From: Magnetospirillum sp. UT-4 | Lineage (GTDB): Bacteria; Pseudomonadota; Alphaproteobacteria; Rhodospirillales; Magnetospirillaceae | DNA length: 53,059 nt | Assembly: GCF_902729435.1 (NCBI RefSeq) | Contig: NZ_CACVCG010000040.1 | Span: 1-53,059 of the forward strand | Reading direction: 5' to 3' | Shown here: positions 1 to 7,344 of the stretch, in pieces | Layout: each line of letters begins with the position of its first letter | How positions within the stretch are numbered: position 1 is the first letter of the stretch | The notes under the pieces: model-generated | The model's database searches: none | Told to the model about the DNA's origin: nothing | Seen by the model: only the letters and a program-made list of their open reading frames with translations | Position numbers and translations under genes: made by a program

Positions 1-40
1 CCGCTGACGCGGCCTCCTCAGGATGAGGCCCGAATGGGGC
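1..40. repeat. Partial copy of repeat family B at window edge
   Basis: The segment around CTCCTCAGGATGAGGCCCGA is the right-hand end of the repeat found complete at 32313-32422 and 45095-45215. The left part is cut by the window edge. It lies just downstream of the NhaD gene. Confidence 0.7.
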
Positions 41-52
41 TGGCTCCGACCG

Positions 53-1426
53 TCAGAACAGGCTGGAATTGACCACCTTGTGGGCGGCGATGCTGGCGGC
101 GTAGCCGGCAGCCACCGCCCAGCTCCAGCGCAGGTGCGACGAGAAGGTGTAGATCCCGCGCGCCTGCCCCATCAGCGCCACGCCGGCGGCCGAGCCGATG
201 GACAGCATCGAGCCGCCGACGCCCGCCGTCAGGGTGATCAGCAGCCATTGCCCCAGCGACATGTCGGGCTGCATGGTCAGCACCGCGAACATCAGCGGGA
301 TGTTGTCGAAGATGGCCGAGGCGATGCCGATCAGGATGTTGGCGGTGGTGGGGCCGAGATCGACGTAAAGCAGGTTCGACACCATGGTCAGGTAGCCGAT
401 CACCCCCAGGGCGCCGACGCACATCATGACGCCGTAGAAGAACAGCAGGGTATCCCACTCGACGCGGGCGATCTTGCGGAAGACGTCGTAGGGGTAGTCC
501 TGGGTCTTGTGCGCCTTGCGCTTCAGGTAATAGCCGAACAGCTGCAGCAGCCCCAGCCCGGTCATCATGCCCAGCACCGGCGGCAGGTGCAGGAAGTTGT
601 GGAAGCAGACCGCGGTGGCGATGGTCAGCGCGAACAGCGCCTGGATGCGCCGGGCGCCGGGCAGCATGGAGACCACCTCGCCGCTGGAATGGGGCGCCCC
701 CTTGGGCAGAGAGAAGTGCATCAGCGCCGCCGGCACCAGGAAGTTCACCACCGAGGGGATGAACAGGGCGAAGAATTCGGAAAATTGGACCACCCCCTTC
801 TGCCACACCATCAGGGTGGTGATGTCGCCGAACGGGCTGAAGGCGCCGCCGGCATTGGCCGCCACCACGATGTTGATGCAACTGACCGCGACGAAGCCGC
901 GCTGGCCGACACCCACCGCCATCACCACGGCGCACATCAGCAGCGCGGTGGTCAGGTTGTCGGCCACCGGCGAGATGAAGAAGGCCAGGGTGCCGGTCAG
1001 CCAGAACAGCTTGCGATAGCTGAAGCCCGAGCGCACCAGCCACGACCGCAGCGCCTCGAACACCTTGCGTTCATCGAGGGCGTTCACGTAGGTCATGGCG
1101 ACCAGCAGGAACAGCATCAGCTCGGAATATTCCAGGATGACGTGGCGGACCGCCACGGCCACGTGCTCGCTCTGGCCCTCGACGGCGTAGGCGACGGCCA
1201 CCAGCACCCACATCACGCCGGCGGCGACCACCACCGGCTTGGACTTGCGCAGGTGGGTGGCCTCCTCGGCGATGACCAGGCCGTAGGCGAGGGCGAACAC
1301 CGCCAGCGCGGCGAAGCCGACCCACGAGCCGGTGAGGTCCAGGGCCGCCCCGCCGGCGGCCCAGGCCGGGCCGCTCCACAATGCCAGTGCGGCCGCCGCC
1401 GCCAATCCGGTTCGCCAAGTCGCCAT
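53..1426 (-). CDS. nhaD: Na+/H+ antiporter, NhaD family
   Basis: Inner-membrane antiporter that exports Na+ (or Li+) in exchange for protons. The 457-aa product has a cleavable-looking N-terminal segment (about 1-24, Ala-rich, AWA-A) and about a dozen hydrophobic segments. The NhaD hallmark NAGGAFSPFGDITTLMVW is at residues 191-208, and SPVADNLTTALLM (152-164) and IFDNIPLMFAVL are also typical of this ion-transporter fold. The ATG at 1426 is preceded by GAGGA, a good ribosome binding site. It is the last gene of a leftward run after the DUF294 protein and a small membrane protein (30-bp gap). With a sodium:solute symporter just upstream, it could restore the Na+ gradient used for uptake; that link is inference. 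Confidence 0.9.
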   Translation of the reverse strand: MATWRTGLAAAAALALWSGPAWAAGGAALDLTGSWVGFAALAVFALAYGLVIAEEATHLRKSKPVVVAAGVMWVLVAVAYAVEGQSEHVAVAVRHVILEYSELMLFLLVAMTYVNALDERKVFEALRSWLVRSGFSYRKLFWLTGTLAFFISPVADNLTTALLMCAVVMAVGVGQRGFVAVSCINIVVAANAGGAFSPFGDITTLMVWQKGVVQFSEFFALFIPSVVNFLVPAALMHFSLPKGAPHSSGEVVSMLPGARRIQALFALTIATAVCFHNFLHLPPVLGMMTGLGLLQLFGYYLKRKAHKTQDYPYDVFRKIARVEWDTLLFFYGVMMCVGALGVIGYLTMVSNLLYVDLGPTTANILIGIASAIFDNIPLMFAVLTMQPDMSLGQWLLITLTAGVGGSMLSIGSAAGVALMGQARGIYTFSSHLRWSWAVAAGYAASIAAHKVVNSSLF

Positions 1427-1456
1427 GGTCGTCCTCGTTCCTTCTGCCAGGGTGGG

Positions 1457-1963
1457 CTAACGCGGGCAGACCGCGTCGTAAAGCATTGCCGGCTCGCCGC
1501 CCTCGATCCACGCGGCCGCTTCGGGCAGCGGGGCGTCGTCGGCGCCGGTCAGCGCCCGGCGGCGGCGGCCGCAATCGACCAGTTGGGGCAGGGTCAGCGT
1601 TTCTTCATACTGCTCGACCAGCCGGGTGGTCACCAGCCGCAGATGCGGGTGGTCGGGATGGGTCATGACCGCGCTGCGGTCGATCACCACCAGGCCCCCG
1701 GTCATCGGCCGCAGCAGGGTCCACGGCTCGATCAGGCTGGTCTTGGGCAGCGCCTGGATCACCACCGAGTCCTCGGGCAGCCGCGCCACCGTGCGCTCGG
1801 CCCAGGTGTAGCGGCTCCAGACCTGGTAGCCGACCATGGCCAGCGCCGCCACCAGCGGCACCACCTTGCGGGCGCCGCGCCAGCCCAGCAGGCGGGCCGC
1901 CAGCAGGAACACGCCGGCGGCGGCAAGCCCGATGCAGACAACGATGATCAGTTCGAACGCCAT
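1457..1963 (-). CDS. Small membrane protein of unknown function
   Basis: The product is 168 aa. I do not recognise the family. Two hydrophobic segments are visible (about residues 3-25 and 33-50), followed by a soluble, probably periplasmic or cytoplasmic domain of about 110 residues with two cysteines (VDCGRRRR and the C-terminal DAVCPR). The ATG lies 13 bp after the stop of the DUF294 gene and the stop 30 bp before nhaD, so the three are probably cotranscribed. A role with the neighbouring ion transporter or signalling protein is only suggested by position. Confidence 0.75.
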   Translation of the reverse strand: MAFELIIVVCIGLAAAGVFLLAARLLGWRGARKVVPLVAALAMVGYQVWSRYTWAERTVARLPEDSVVIQALPKTSLIEPWTLLRPMTGGLVVIDRSAVMTHPDHPHLRLVTTRLVEQYEETLTLPQLVDCGRRRRALTGADDAPLPEAAAWIEGGEPAMLYDAVCPR

Positions 1964-1976
1964 CGCTTCCGCCCCG

Positions 1977-3833
1977 TCAGAACCGGCTGAGCTGGTAGGT
2001 GTTGGCCAGCGACGATTGCAGCGTCTTGATGACGTTGAACGCCGCCTTCAGGTGGCTGCGGTCGAACGACGACAGATCGTCGGGCGAGGCGAAATTGTCG
2101 GGCTTGCGGCCCTCGCGGATGCAGCGGGCCTGGTGACGCAGGCGCACGATGCTGATGAATTCCAGCGCGTCGCGCAGGTCGGCGGCGCCGTCCTGGCTCA
2201 GCGCCTTGGCCGCGCCCGCCGCCTCGATGCGCTCGAAGGTGTTGACCGCCGGCACTCCGGCCGCCAGGCCATGGACGCGGGCGAGATCGACGATGGGGAC
2301 GATGCCGTTGTGCTTGAGGTCGAGGGTGTGGTCGCGCCCGCCCCCCGAGGCCAGCACCAGGTTGCGGAAGAATCCCAGCGGCGGCCGGTGGGTCAGGGCG
2401 TTGTGCGCCATGTGCGCCTGGAAGATGCGGTTGCGCTGGGACTTCTCGACGATGGAGCGGTGCAGGTCTTCGAACAGGCCGGCATCGCCATGGACCGCGC
2501 GAAGGTCGAAGAACACCGAGGACAGCATCAGCGCCTTGGGCTGCGGCTCGTCGATCCATTTGCGGAAATACTCGCGCCAGGCGGCCAGCGGCCGGCGCCA
2601 CTGGTCGGTGCGGGCCATCATCTCGCCCGGGCAGTAGACATAGCCGCAGGCATTCAGCCCGTCGGTGACGAAGGTGGCGAGGGTGCGGAAGTAGTCACCG
2701 TGGGCGGCCTCGTCGTATGCGTCGGCCAGGATCATGCAATTGTCCTGGTCCGACAGCGCGGTCTGCTCCTGGCGCGCCTGCGAGCCGGCGGCCATCCAGA
2801 CATAGGGAACCGGCGGCGGTCCCAGGCGGGCCTCGGCCAGGGCGAGAAGCCGCTCGGTCACCGCGTCGGTCAGCGCCGACACCACCCGGCCGATGCTCTG
2901 GGCGGTGGCGTCGGCCGCCGCCATGTCCTCGACCAGGGCCGGGATCTGGGCGGTCACCGCGCGCAAGCCCTCGGTGGCGTCGGCAAGGTGGATCTTCTTG
3001 GCCAGGAACAGCGGCGAATGGGTATGGGTGTCGGCCACCGTCGAGGTGGTCAGGCAGCCGACCACCCGGCCGTGGTCGAGCACCGGCAGGTGGTGGATGT
3101 TGTGGCGCGACATGGCCAGCATGGCTTCGAACACCAGGTCGGTGGCCTCGATGCAGCGGGGCCCGTGCGACATCACCGCGGCCACCGGGGTGTCCAGCGC
3201 CAGACCCTCGGCCACCACCCGGCTGCGCAGGTCGCGGTCGGTGAGGATGCCGGCCAGGGCGCCATCGGGCGCGGTCAGCATCAGCGCCGACACCTTGTGC
3301 TCGCGCATGCGCCGGGCCGCGTCCTGCACCGTGATGTCGCCCGGCGCGGTGACCGGCGCCCGGCTCAGCACGTCCTGGATGCGCATGGACAGCAGGCCCA
3401 TTTCCTTGGCGCCGGCCTTCATGGCGTCGCCGATGCGGCCGCCGTCGAACATGGCGAAGAAATAGGACAGCGGCGGATGATCGGCGCGCAGCCGCGCCAC
3501 CAGCGCCTGGGGCAGCAGCCACAGTTCGCAATCCTCGATGATTTCGGTGCGGTTGACCGCCACCCCGTCGCGCAGCAGGGCGCGCACGCCGAAGCACTCG
3601 CCCTCGCCCATGCGGGCCAGCAGCTGGCCGTCGCCGTCCAAAGTCTCGGCGGCGCCGCTGCGCACCACGTAGAGCGCCGCGACCCGGTCGCCGGGCTGCC
3701 ACAGCACGGTGCCCTTGGCCGCCCGCACGATCTCGACGGCGGCGGCGGCCTCGTCCAGCGCCGAGATCGGCAGCAGGTCGAAGGGGTGGTGGACGGACAG
3801 GAAATCGCGGATGTCGGCGATGGCGGGGGTCAT
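1977..3833 (-). CDS. cNMP-binding/CBS/DUF294 nucleotidyltransferase-like signalling protein
   Basis: Cytoplasmic regulator of 618 aa. Domain order: cyclic-nucleotide-binding-like fold (about 12-120, with GECFGVRALL at 78-87), two CBS motifs (about 153-270, with GILTDRDLRSR and HHLPVLDHGRVVG), then a GlnD-like nucleotidyltransferase segment (GSQARQEQ at 350-357 followed by SDQDN) and the DUF294 C-terminal helical domain. Proteins of this architecture often sit beside the two-subunit sodium:solute symporter found next door (recalled association). They probably sense adenylate or cyclic nucleotide state; the modified target is unknown. The ATG at 3833 is 105 bp from the stop of the symporter gene, with a terminator-like hairpin between. 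Confidence 0.85.
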   Translation of the reverse strand: MTPAIADIRDFLSVHHPFDLLPISALDEAAAAVEIVRAAKGTVLWQPGDRVAALYVVRSGAAETLDGDGQLLARMGEGECFGVRALLRDGVAVNRTEIIEDCELWLLPQALVARLRADHPPLSYFFAMFDGGRIGDAMKAGAKEMGLLSMRIQDVLSRAPVTAPGDITVQDAARRMREHKVSALMLTAPDGALAGILTDRDLRSRVVAEGLALDTPVAAVMSHGPRCIEATDLVFEAMLAMSRHNIHHLPVLDHGRVVGCLTTSTVADTHTHSPLFLAKKIHLADATEGLRAVTAQIPALVEDMAAADATAQSIGRVVSALTDAVTERLLALAEARLGPPPVPYVWMAAGSQARQEQTALSDQDNCMILADAYDEAAHGDYFRTLATFVTDGLNACGYVYCPGEMMARTDQWRRPLAAWREYFRKWIDEPQPKALMLSSVFFDLRAVHGDAGLFEDLHRSIVEKSQRNRIFQAHMAHNALTHRPPLGFFRNLVLASGGGRDHTLDLKHNGIVPIVDLARVHGLAAGVPAVNTFERIEAAGAAKALSQDGAADLRDALEFISIVRLRHQARCIREGRKPDNFASPDDLSSFDRSHLKAAFNVIKTLQSSLANTYQLSRF

Positions 3834-3891
3834 GGGAATTCCATCAATTGGGCCGCTTGCGGGCGGCGCCAGGGTAGCACACGGAAAACGA

Positions 3892-3916
3892 CCCCCGCGA
3901 GCGGTGCTCGCGGGGG
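3892..3916 (-). terminator. Intrinsic terminator after the sodium:solute symporter gene
   Basis: Perfect 11-bp GC stem (CCCCCGCGAGC / GCTCGCGGGGG) with loop GGT, followed on the minus strand by TCGTTTTCC. It lies just beyond the stop of the symporter gene and before the DUF294 gene. On the plus strand it is followed by CCTTTTC, so it could also work that way. Confidence 0.7.
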
Positions 3917-3938
3917 CCTTTTCAATCGTGCACGCCGC

Positions 3939-5705
3939 TCAGTGGCTCTGGGCGGTGCCGGCACCGGCGGGGAGACGGATGTCTTCCACCATGTGCTGGA
4001 TGTGCTCGGGCGGCGCCGCCGTGACCTTGGACACGCCGAACGCCACGGCGAAGTTCAGGAGCATGCCCACCGTGCCGATGCCTTCCGGCGAGATCCCGAA
4101 CAGCCAGTGCTCGGGCGTGTTCGGAGCCATCGGGGTGATGAAGATGCCCTTGAAGTAGAGGATGTAGCCGAAGGTGAAGAACAGGCCGGTCAGCATGCCG
4201 GCGATCGCCCCCTCGCGGTTCACGGTCTTCGAGAAGATACCCATCAGGATGACCGGGAACAGGGACGATGCCGCCAGACCGAAGGCGAAGGCCACCACCT
4301 GCGCCACGAACCCGGGGGGGTTGTAGCCGAGATAGCCGGCGATGCCGATGGCCACCGCCGCGGCGATGCGGCCGGCCATCAGCTCGTTCTTCTCGCTGAT
4401 GTCGGGCATGATGGCGCCCTTCAGCAGGTCGTGCGAGATGGACGAGGAAATCACCAGCAGCAGGCCGGCGGCGGTGGACAGCGCGGCGGCGATGCCGCCG
4501 GCGGCCACCAATGCGATCACCCAGTTCGGCAGACCCGCGATCTCGGGGTTGGCCAGCACCATGATGTCGTTGTCGACCTTCAGCTCGTTGCCCTTCCAGC
4601 CGAAGCTGGCGGCCTTCTCGGCGAAGGCCTTGTTGCCGTCGTTGTAGTACTGGATGCGGCCGTCGCCGTTCTTGTCGGTGAACTTCAGAAGGCCGGTCTG
4701 TTCCCAGCGCTTCATCCACTCGGGACGCTGCTCGGCGGAAAGGTTGCCCTCGGGCGAGCCGACCGCGCCGGTCTGCACCGTGGTGGTCAGGTTCAGGCGG
4801 GCCATGGCGCCCACCGCCGGAGCGACGGTGTACAGCAGGGCGATGAACACCAGCGCCCAGCCGGCCGACGAGCGCGCGTCACGCACCTTCGGCACGGTGA
4901 AGAACCGCACGATCACGTGCGGCAGGCCGGCGGTGCCGACCATCAGGGCGAAGGTGATGGCGAAGATGTCGATGGTCGACTTGTTGCCCGCGGTGTAGGC
5001 CGCGAAGCCCAGATCGGTCACCACCTGGTTGAGGCGGTCGAGCATGAAGCCCGAGCCGTCCGACAGGGTCGAGCCGAAGGCCATCTGCGGCAGCGGGTTG
5101 CCGGTCAGCTGGAACGAGATGAACACCGCCGGGATGGTGTAGGCGGTGATCAGCACCACGTACTGCGCCACCTGGGTGTAGGTGATGCCCTTCATGCCGC
5201 CCAGCACCGCGTAGATGAACACGATGCCCATGCCGACCATCAGGCCGGTGACGATCTCCACTTCAAGGAAGCGCGAGAACACGATGCCGACGCCGCGCAT
5301 CTGGCCGGCGACATAGGTGAACGAGATGAAGATCAGGCACACCACGGCGACCATGCGGGCGGCCTTGGAATAGTAGCGGTCGCCGATGAACTCGGGCACC
5401 GTGAACTTGCCGTATTTGCGCAGGTACGGGGCCAGAAGCATGGCCAGCAGCACGTAGCCGCCGGTCCAGCCCATCAGGTAGACCGAGCCGCCGTAACCCA
5501 GGAAGGCGATCAGGCCGGCCATGGAGATGAACGACGCGGCGCTCATCCAGTCGGCGCCGGTCGCCATGCCGTTGACCACGGGATGGACGCCGCCGCCGGC
5601 GACGTAGAACTCGCCGGTGCTGCTGGCGCGGGTCCACATGGCGATGCCGATGTACAGGACGAACGTCAGTCCGACGACGATGTAGGTGAGTGTCTTGAGA
5701 TCCAT
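3939..5705 (-). CDS. Sodium:solute symporter, large subunit (ActP-like, VC_2705 type)
   Basis: Inner-membrane Na+-coupled transporter of the SSS family, 588 aa with about 13 membrane segments; likely substrates are acetate or other short carboxylates. Typical SSS residues are seen in ADWMSAASFISMAGLIAF (51-68) and GTAGLPHVIVRFFTVP (257-272). It is longer than E. coli ActP because of a hydrophilic insert at about 305-385 carrying an EF-hand-like loop (DKNGDGRIQYYND, 344-356). The small DUF4212 partner is immediately upstream, which fits the two-subunit VC_2705 subfamily better than classical ActP. I therefore do not assign actP as the symbol. It ends at a clear terminator. Confidence 0.88.
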   Translation of the reverse strand: MDLKTLTYIVVGLTFVLYIGIAMWTRASSTGEFYVAGGGVHPVVNGMATGADWMSAASFISMAGLIAFLGYGGSVYLMGWTGGYVLLAMLLAPYLRKYGKFTVPEFIGDRYYSKAARMVAVVCLIFISFTYVAGQMRGVGIVFSRFLEVEIVTGLMVGMGIVFIYAVLGGMKGITYTQVAQYVVLITAYTIPAVFISFQLTGNPLPQMAFGSTLSDGSGFMLDRLNQVVTDLGFAAYTAGNKSTIDIFAITFALMVGTAGLPHVIVRFFTVPKVRDARSSAGWALVFIALLYTVAPAVGAMARLNLTTTVQTGAVGSPEGNLSAEQRPEWMKRWEQTGLLKFTDKNGDGRIQYYNDGNKAFAEKAASFGWKGNELKVDNDIMVLANPEIAGLPNWVIALVAAGGIAAALSTAAGLLLVISSSISHDLLKGAIMPDISEKNELMAGRIAAAVAIGIAGYLGYNPPGFVAQVVAFAFGLAASSLFPVILMGIFSKTVNREGAIAGMLTGLFFTFGYILYFKGIFITPMAPNTPEHWLFGISPEGIGTVGMLLNFAVAFGVSKVTAAPPEHIQHMVEDIRLPAGAGTAQSH

Positions 5706-5718
5706 GATTTTCCGCCCC

Positions 5719-6003
5719 TCAGTCTTCGTGCACGTCGTGTTCGCGGTCGATCTTGTTCATGCGCGCGGCATAGAAGAAGATCAGGGCGACGAAGACATAG
5801 ATCGAGCCGTTCTGGGCGAACCAGAAGCCGAGCTTGAATCCGCCGATCTGGATGGCGTTGAGGGCGTCGGCGAACAGGATGCCGAAGCCGTAGGAAACGA
5901 CGAACCAGATGGCAAGGCAAAAGAAAATCAGCTTCAGGGACGCGCGCCAGTAATCGGCTGCGTTCTCCCTTTCTTTGTCGGTCATGGCCTTCAAATCGTG
6001 CAT
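5719..6003 (-). CDS. DUF4212 small subunit of sodium:solute symporter
   Basis: The product is 94 aa with two membrane helices (about LKLIFFCLAIWFVVSYGFGI and SIYVFVALIFFYAAR) and a charged C-terminus (MNKIDREHDVHED). This is the small partner that accompanies VC_2705-type symporters. I chose the ATG at 6003 because it has GGAG upstream and the family starts just before the ..YWRxxL.. segment; an internal ATG six codons later is an alternative. The gene ends 13 bp before the large subunit, so the two are surely cotranscribed. The promoter must lie in the 6004-6240 AT-richer region. Confidence 0.85.
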   Translation of the reverse strand: MHDLKAMTDKERENAADYWRASLKLIFFCLAIWFVVSYGFGILFADALNAIQIGGFKLGFWFAQNGSIYVFVALIFFYAARMNKIDREHDVHED

Positions 6004-6210
6004 CTCCGTGCTCCCGACTTTTTTGTTATGCGCGACCCGTCCGGCTTGACCCCCGGCGCAGCGAAACCCTGCGCGTCGGGACACATCGAGACGTGCCGCG
6101 CCCCCTATCCTGGCAGAGATACAGGATTGCGAGGTGTCAGTCGAGAAAAACGGAAGGCCAATGAGCTGTTATGACATGAAAAATATCACTAAGGTCGCAA
6201 ATAAGTACCA

Positions 6211-6236
6211 ATACCTAGGTACAGCTACTTAGGTAT
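6211..6236. promoter_or_regulatory. 26-bp imperfect palindrome, candidate regulator site
   Basis: ATACCTAGGTA-CAGC-TACTTAGGTAT: two 11-bp arms matching at 10 of 11 positions, in an AT-rich island within GC-rich DNA. It lies 208 bp upstream of the symporter operon start and about 70 bp before the candidate sRNA. Spacing and symmetry suit a dimeric LuxR/FixJ-type regulator such as the one encoded at 6739-7344. That pairing is inference. Confidence 0.5.
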
Positions 6237-6267
6237 TTTATTTCGTGTATTCCACTTTCATTTTTGT

Positions 6268-6295
6268 TTGACCCCGCATGTTCATGGCATATACG
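6268..6295 (+). promoter_or_regulatory. Possible sigma-70-type promoter for candidate sRNA
   Basis: TTGACC, a 16-bp spacer, then TATACG. The match is moderate. If used, transcription would begin near 6302 and end at the terminator at 6420-6456. A start slightly further upstream would be needed to include the whole CGGTCC/GGACCG stem. Confidence 0.3.
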
Positions 6296-6457
6296 GTCCG
6301 CATCATTGGAGCCCCGTCAGGGGTGAGGAGAGAGGACCGCATACCGGCCGCCGCAGGCCTTCGCGCCGTCGCCGTCCGGGTTGCATTTGGACCTTGTTGT
6401 TGTACCCACACTTTCCTTGACCCCGGCCGGGGCTTCCCGGGCCGGGGTTTCTTTTTT
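6294..6457 (+). ncRNA. Candidate small RNA ending in a strong terminator
   Basis: No plausible protein is encoded, yet the segment ends in a textbook intrinsic terminator with no gene in front of it. Possible structure: CGGTCC (6294-6299) pairs with GGACCG (6334-6339), enclosing a CCCC-GTCA-GGGG hairpin, followed by a second small stem (GTCC..GGAC) and a single-stranded stretch rich in U and G before the terminator. I do not recognise a known RNA family (not 6S, SRP or tmRNA by eye). It sits between the symporter operon and the two-component genes. Confidence 0.4.
6420..6456 (+). terminator. Strong intrinsic terminator
   Basis: Stem ACCCCGGCC / GGCCGGGGT with an inner GC-rich loop, followed by TTTCTTTTTT. 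It is the 3' end of the candidate sRNA; no coding gene precedes it on this strand. Confidence 0.75.
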
Positions 6458-6498
6458 GGATGGGCGGGGTGTCCGGTGCCGGGGGGTGAAAAAGTGGA

Positions 6499-6573
6499 TT
6501 CACCACGAAGACACGAAGGGCACGAAGAGCGCACGGAGGAAAAAACATCCTTCTCTGTGTCTCTGTGGTTAAT
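6499..6573. repeat. Interspersed repeat (CACCACGAAGACACGAAG type)
   Basis: Begins TTCACCACGAAGACACGAAG and ends TCTGTGTCTCTGTGGTTAAT, the two ends being roughly inverted. Repeats with this look are scattered in many bacterial genomes (recalled). No gene is encoded. Confidence 0.55.
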
Positions 6574-6618
6574 CCCCTGGCGGGATCTGAGGGGGTGATG
6601 CCTCGTCGCGCGCACTGA

Positions 6619-6704
6619 CCGTCGTCCCCGCGCAGGCGGGGACCCAGGGGTGCACCACTGGCTTGTCCGCGACTCCTGGGTTCCCGCCTGCGCGGGAACG
6701 ACGG
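6619..6704. repeat. Palindromic repeat family C, copy 1
   Basis: Inverted repeat with CCGTCGTCCCCGCGCAGGCG at one end and CCCGCCTGCGCGGGAACGACGG at the other, enclosing an ACCCAGGGG / CTCCTGGGT pair. A close copy lies at 24658-24744 between phnK and phnL. Here it follows the response regulator gene and could act as its transcript end. Confidence 0.75.
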
Positions 6705-6738
6705 AGTGCGCTTTCCTTTCGGGGGCGCCCGGCGGCGC

Positions 6739-7344
6739 TTACAGCCCCAGCAGCACCGCCTGGCGCACCAGTTCGGCCAGGCTGGCGGCCCGCATCTTCT
6801 CGGCCAGATGGGCGCGGTGGATGTCGACGGTGCGCGGGCTGATGCCCAGGCGCTGGGCGACGTCCTTGGTCGACAGGCCGGCGGCGACCAGGGACATCAC
6901 CTCCCGTTCGCGCTCGGTCAGGGTCTCGAAGCGGGCGCGGATGCCGGCCAGGCGGCTGCGGTCGGCGGCGGGTGCCGCCTGGCCCGCCACCCGCTCGAGG
7001 CTGGCCAGCAGGACGGCGTCGGTGAAGGGCTTCTCGATGAAGTCGGCGGCGCCGGCGCGCAGCGCCTGGATGGCCAGCCCGAGATCGGCATAGCCGGTGA
7101 TGAACACCACCGGCACGTCCACTCCCATCTCCAGCAAGGCGTGGCGCAGCTCGATGCCGGACATGCCCGGCATGGTGATGTCGCTGACCAGGATGCCCGG
7201 CCGGTCCGGCGCGATGAAGTCGAGGAAGGCGCGGGCCGAGGCGAAGCCCTGGGTGCGATAGCCGTGCGAGTTCAGCAGCGCGCACAGGGACTGGGTCACG
7301 GCCTGGTCGTCATCGACGATCCAGAGGTCAGGCTTGTCGGTCAT
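6739..7344 (-). CDS. FixJ/NarL-type response regulator
   Basis: Two-component response regulator of 201 aa. The receiver domain (about 5-120) has acidic residues DDD at 11-13, phospho-acceptor Asp55 in LVSDITMPGMSG, the Thr of FITGYAD and Lys in IEKPFTD. A LuxR-type helix-turn-helix follows (about 138-195), with LTEREREVMSLVAAGLSTKD then a typical recognition helix region. The ATG at 7344 overlaps the end of the kinase gene by 17 bp, so the two are coupled; a GTG two codons upstream is possible. It is likely phosphorylated by the MASE1 kinase and may control the nearby symporter operon or candidate sRNA. Confidence 0.9.
   Translation of the reverse strand: MTDKPDLWIVDDDQAVTQSLCALLNSHGYRTQGFASARAFLDFIAPDRPGILVSDITMPGMSGIELRHALLEMGVDVPVVFITGYADLGLAIQALRAGAADFIEKPFTDAVLLASLERVAGQAAPAADRSRLAGIRARFETLTEREREVMSLVAAGLSTKDVAQRLGISPRTVDIHRAHLAEKMRAASLAELVRQAVLLGL

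Noticed and set aside
23-5837. Very long plus-strand open frames (655 and 1333 codons) opposite nhaD, the DUF294 gene and the symporter
   Set aside because: They are antisense to clearly conserved genes, have His/Gly/Gln/Arg-rich compositions typical of GC-rich shadow frames, and contain no family motif.
6238-6615. 125-codon minus-strand frame and 106-codon plus-strand frame in the 6.2-6.6 kb gap
   Set aside because: Both run through interspersed repeat and terminator sequence; the predicted residues are low-complexity translations of repeats.
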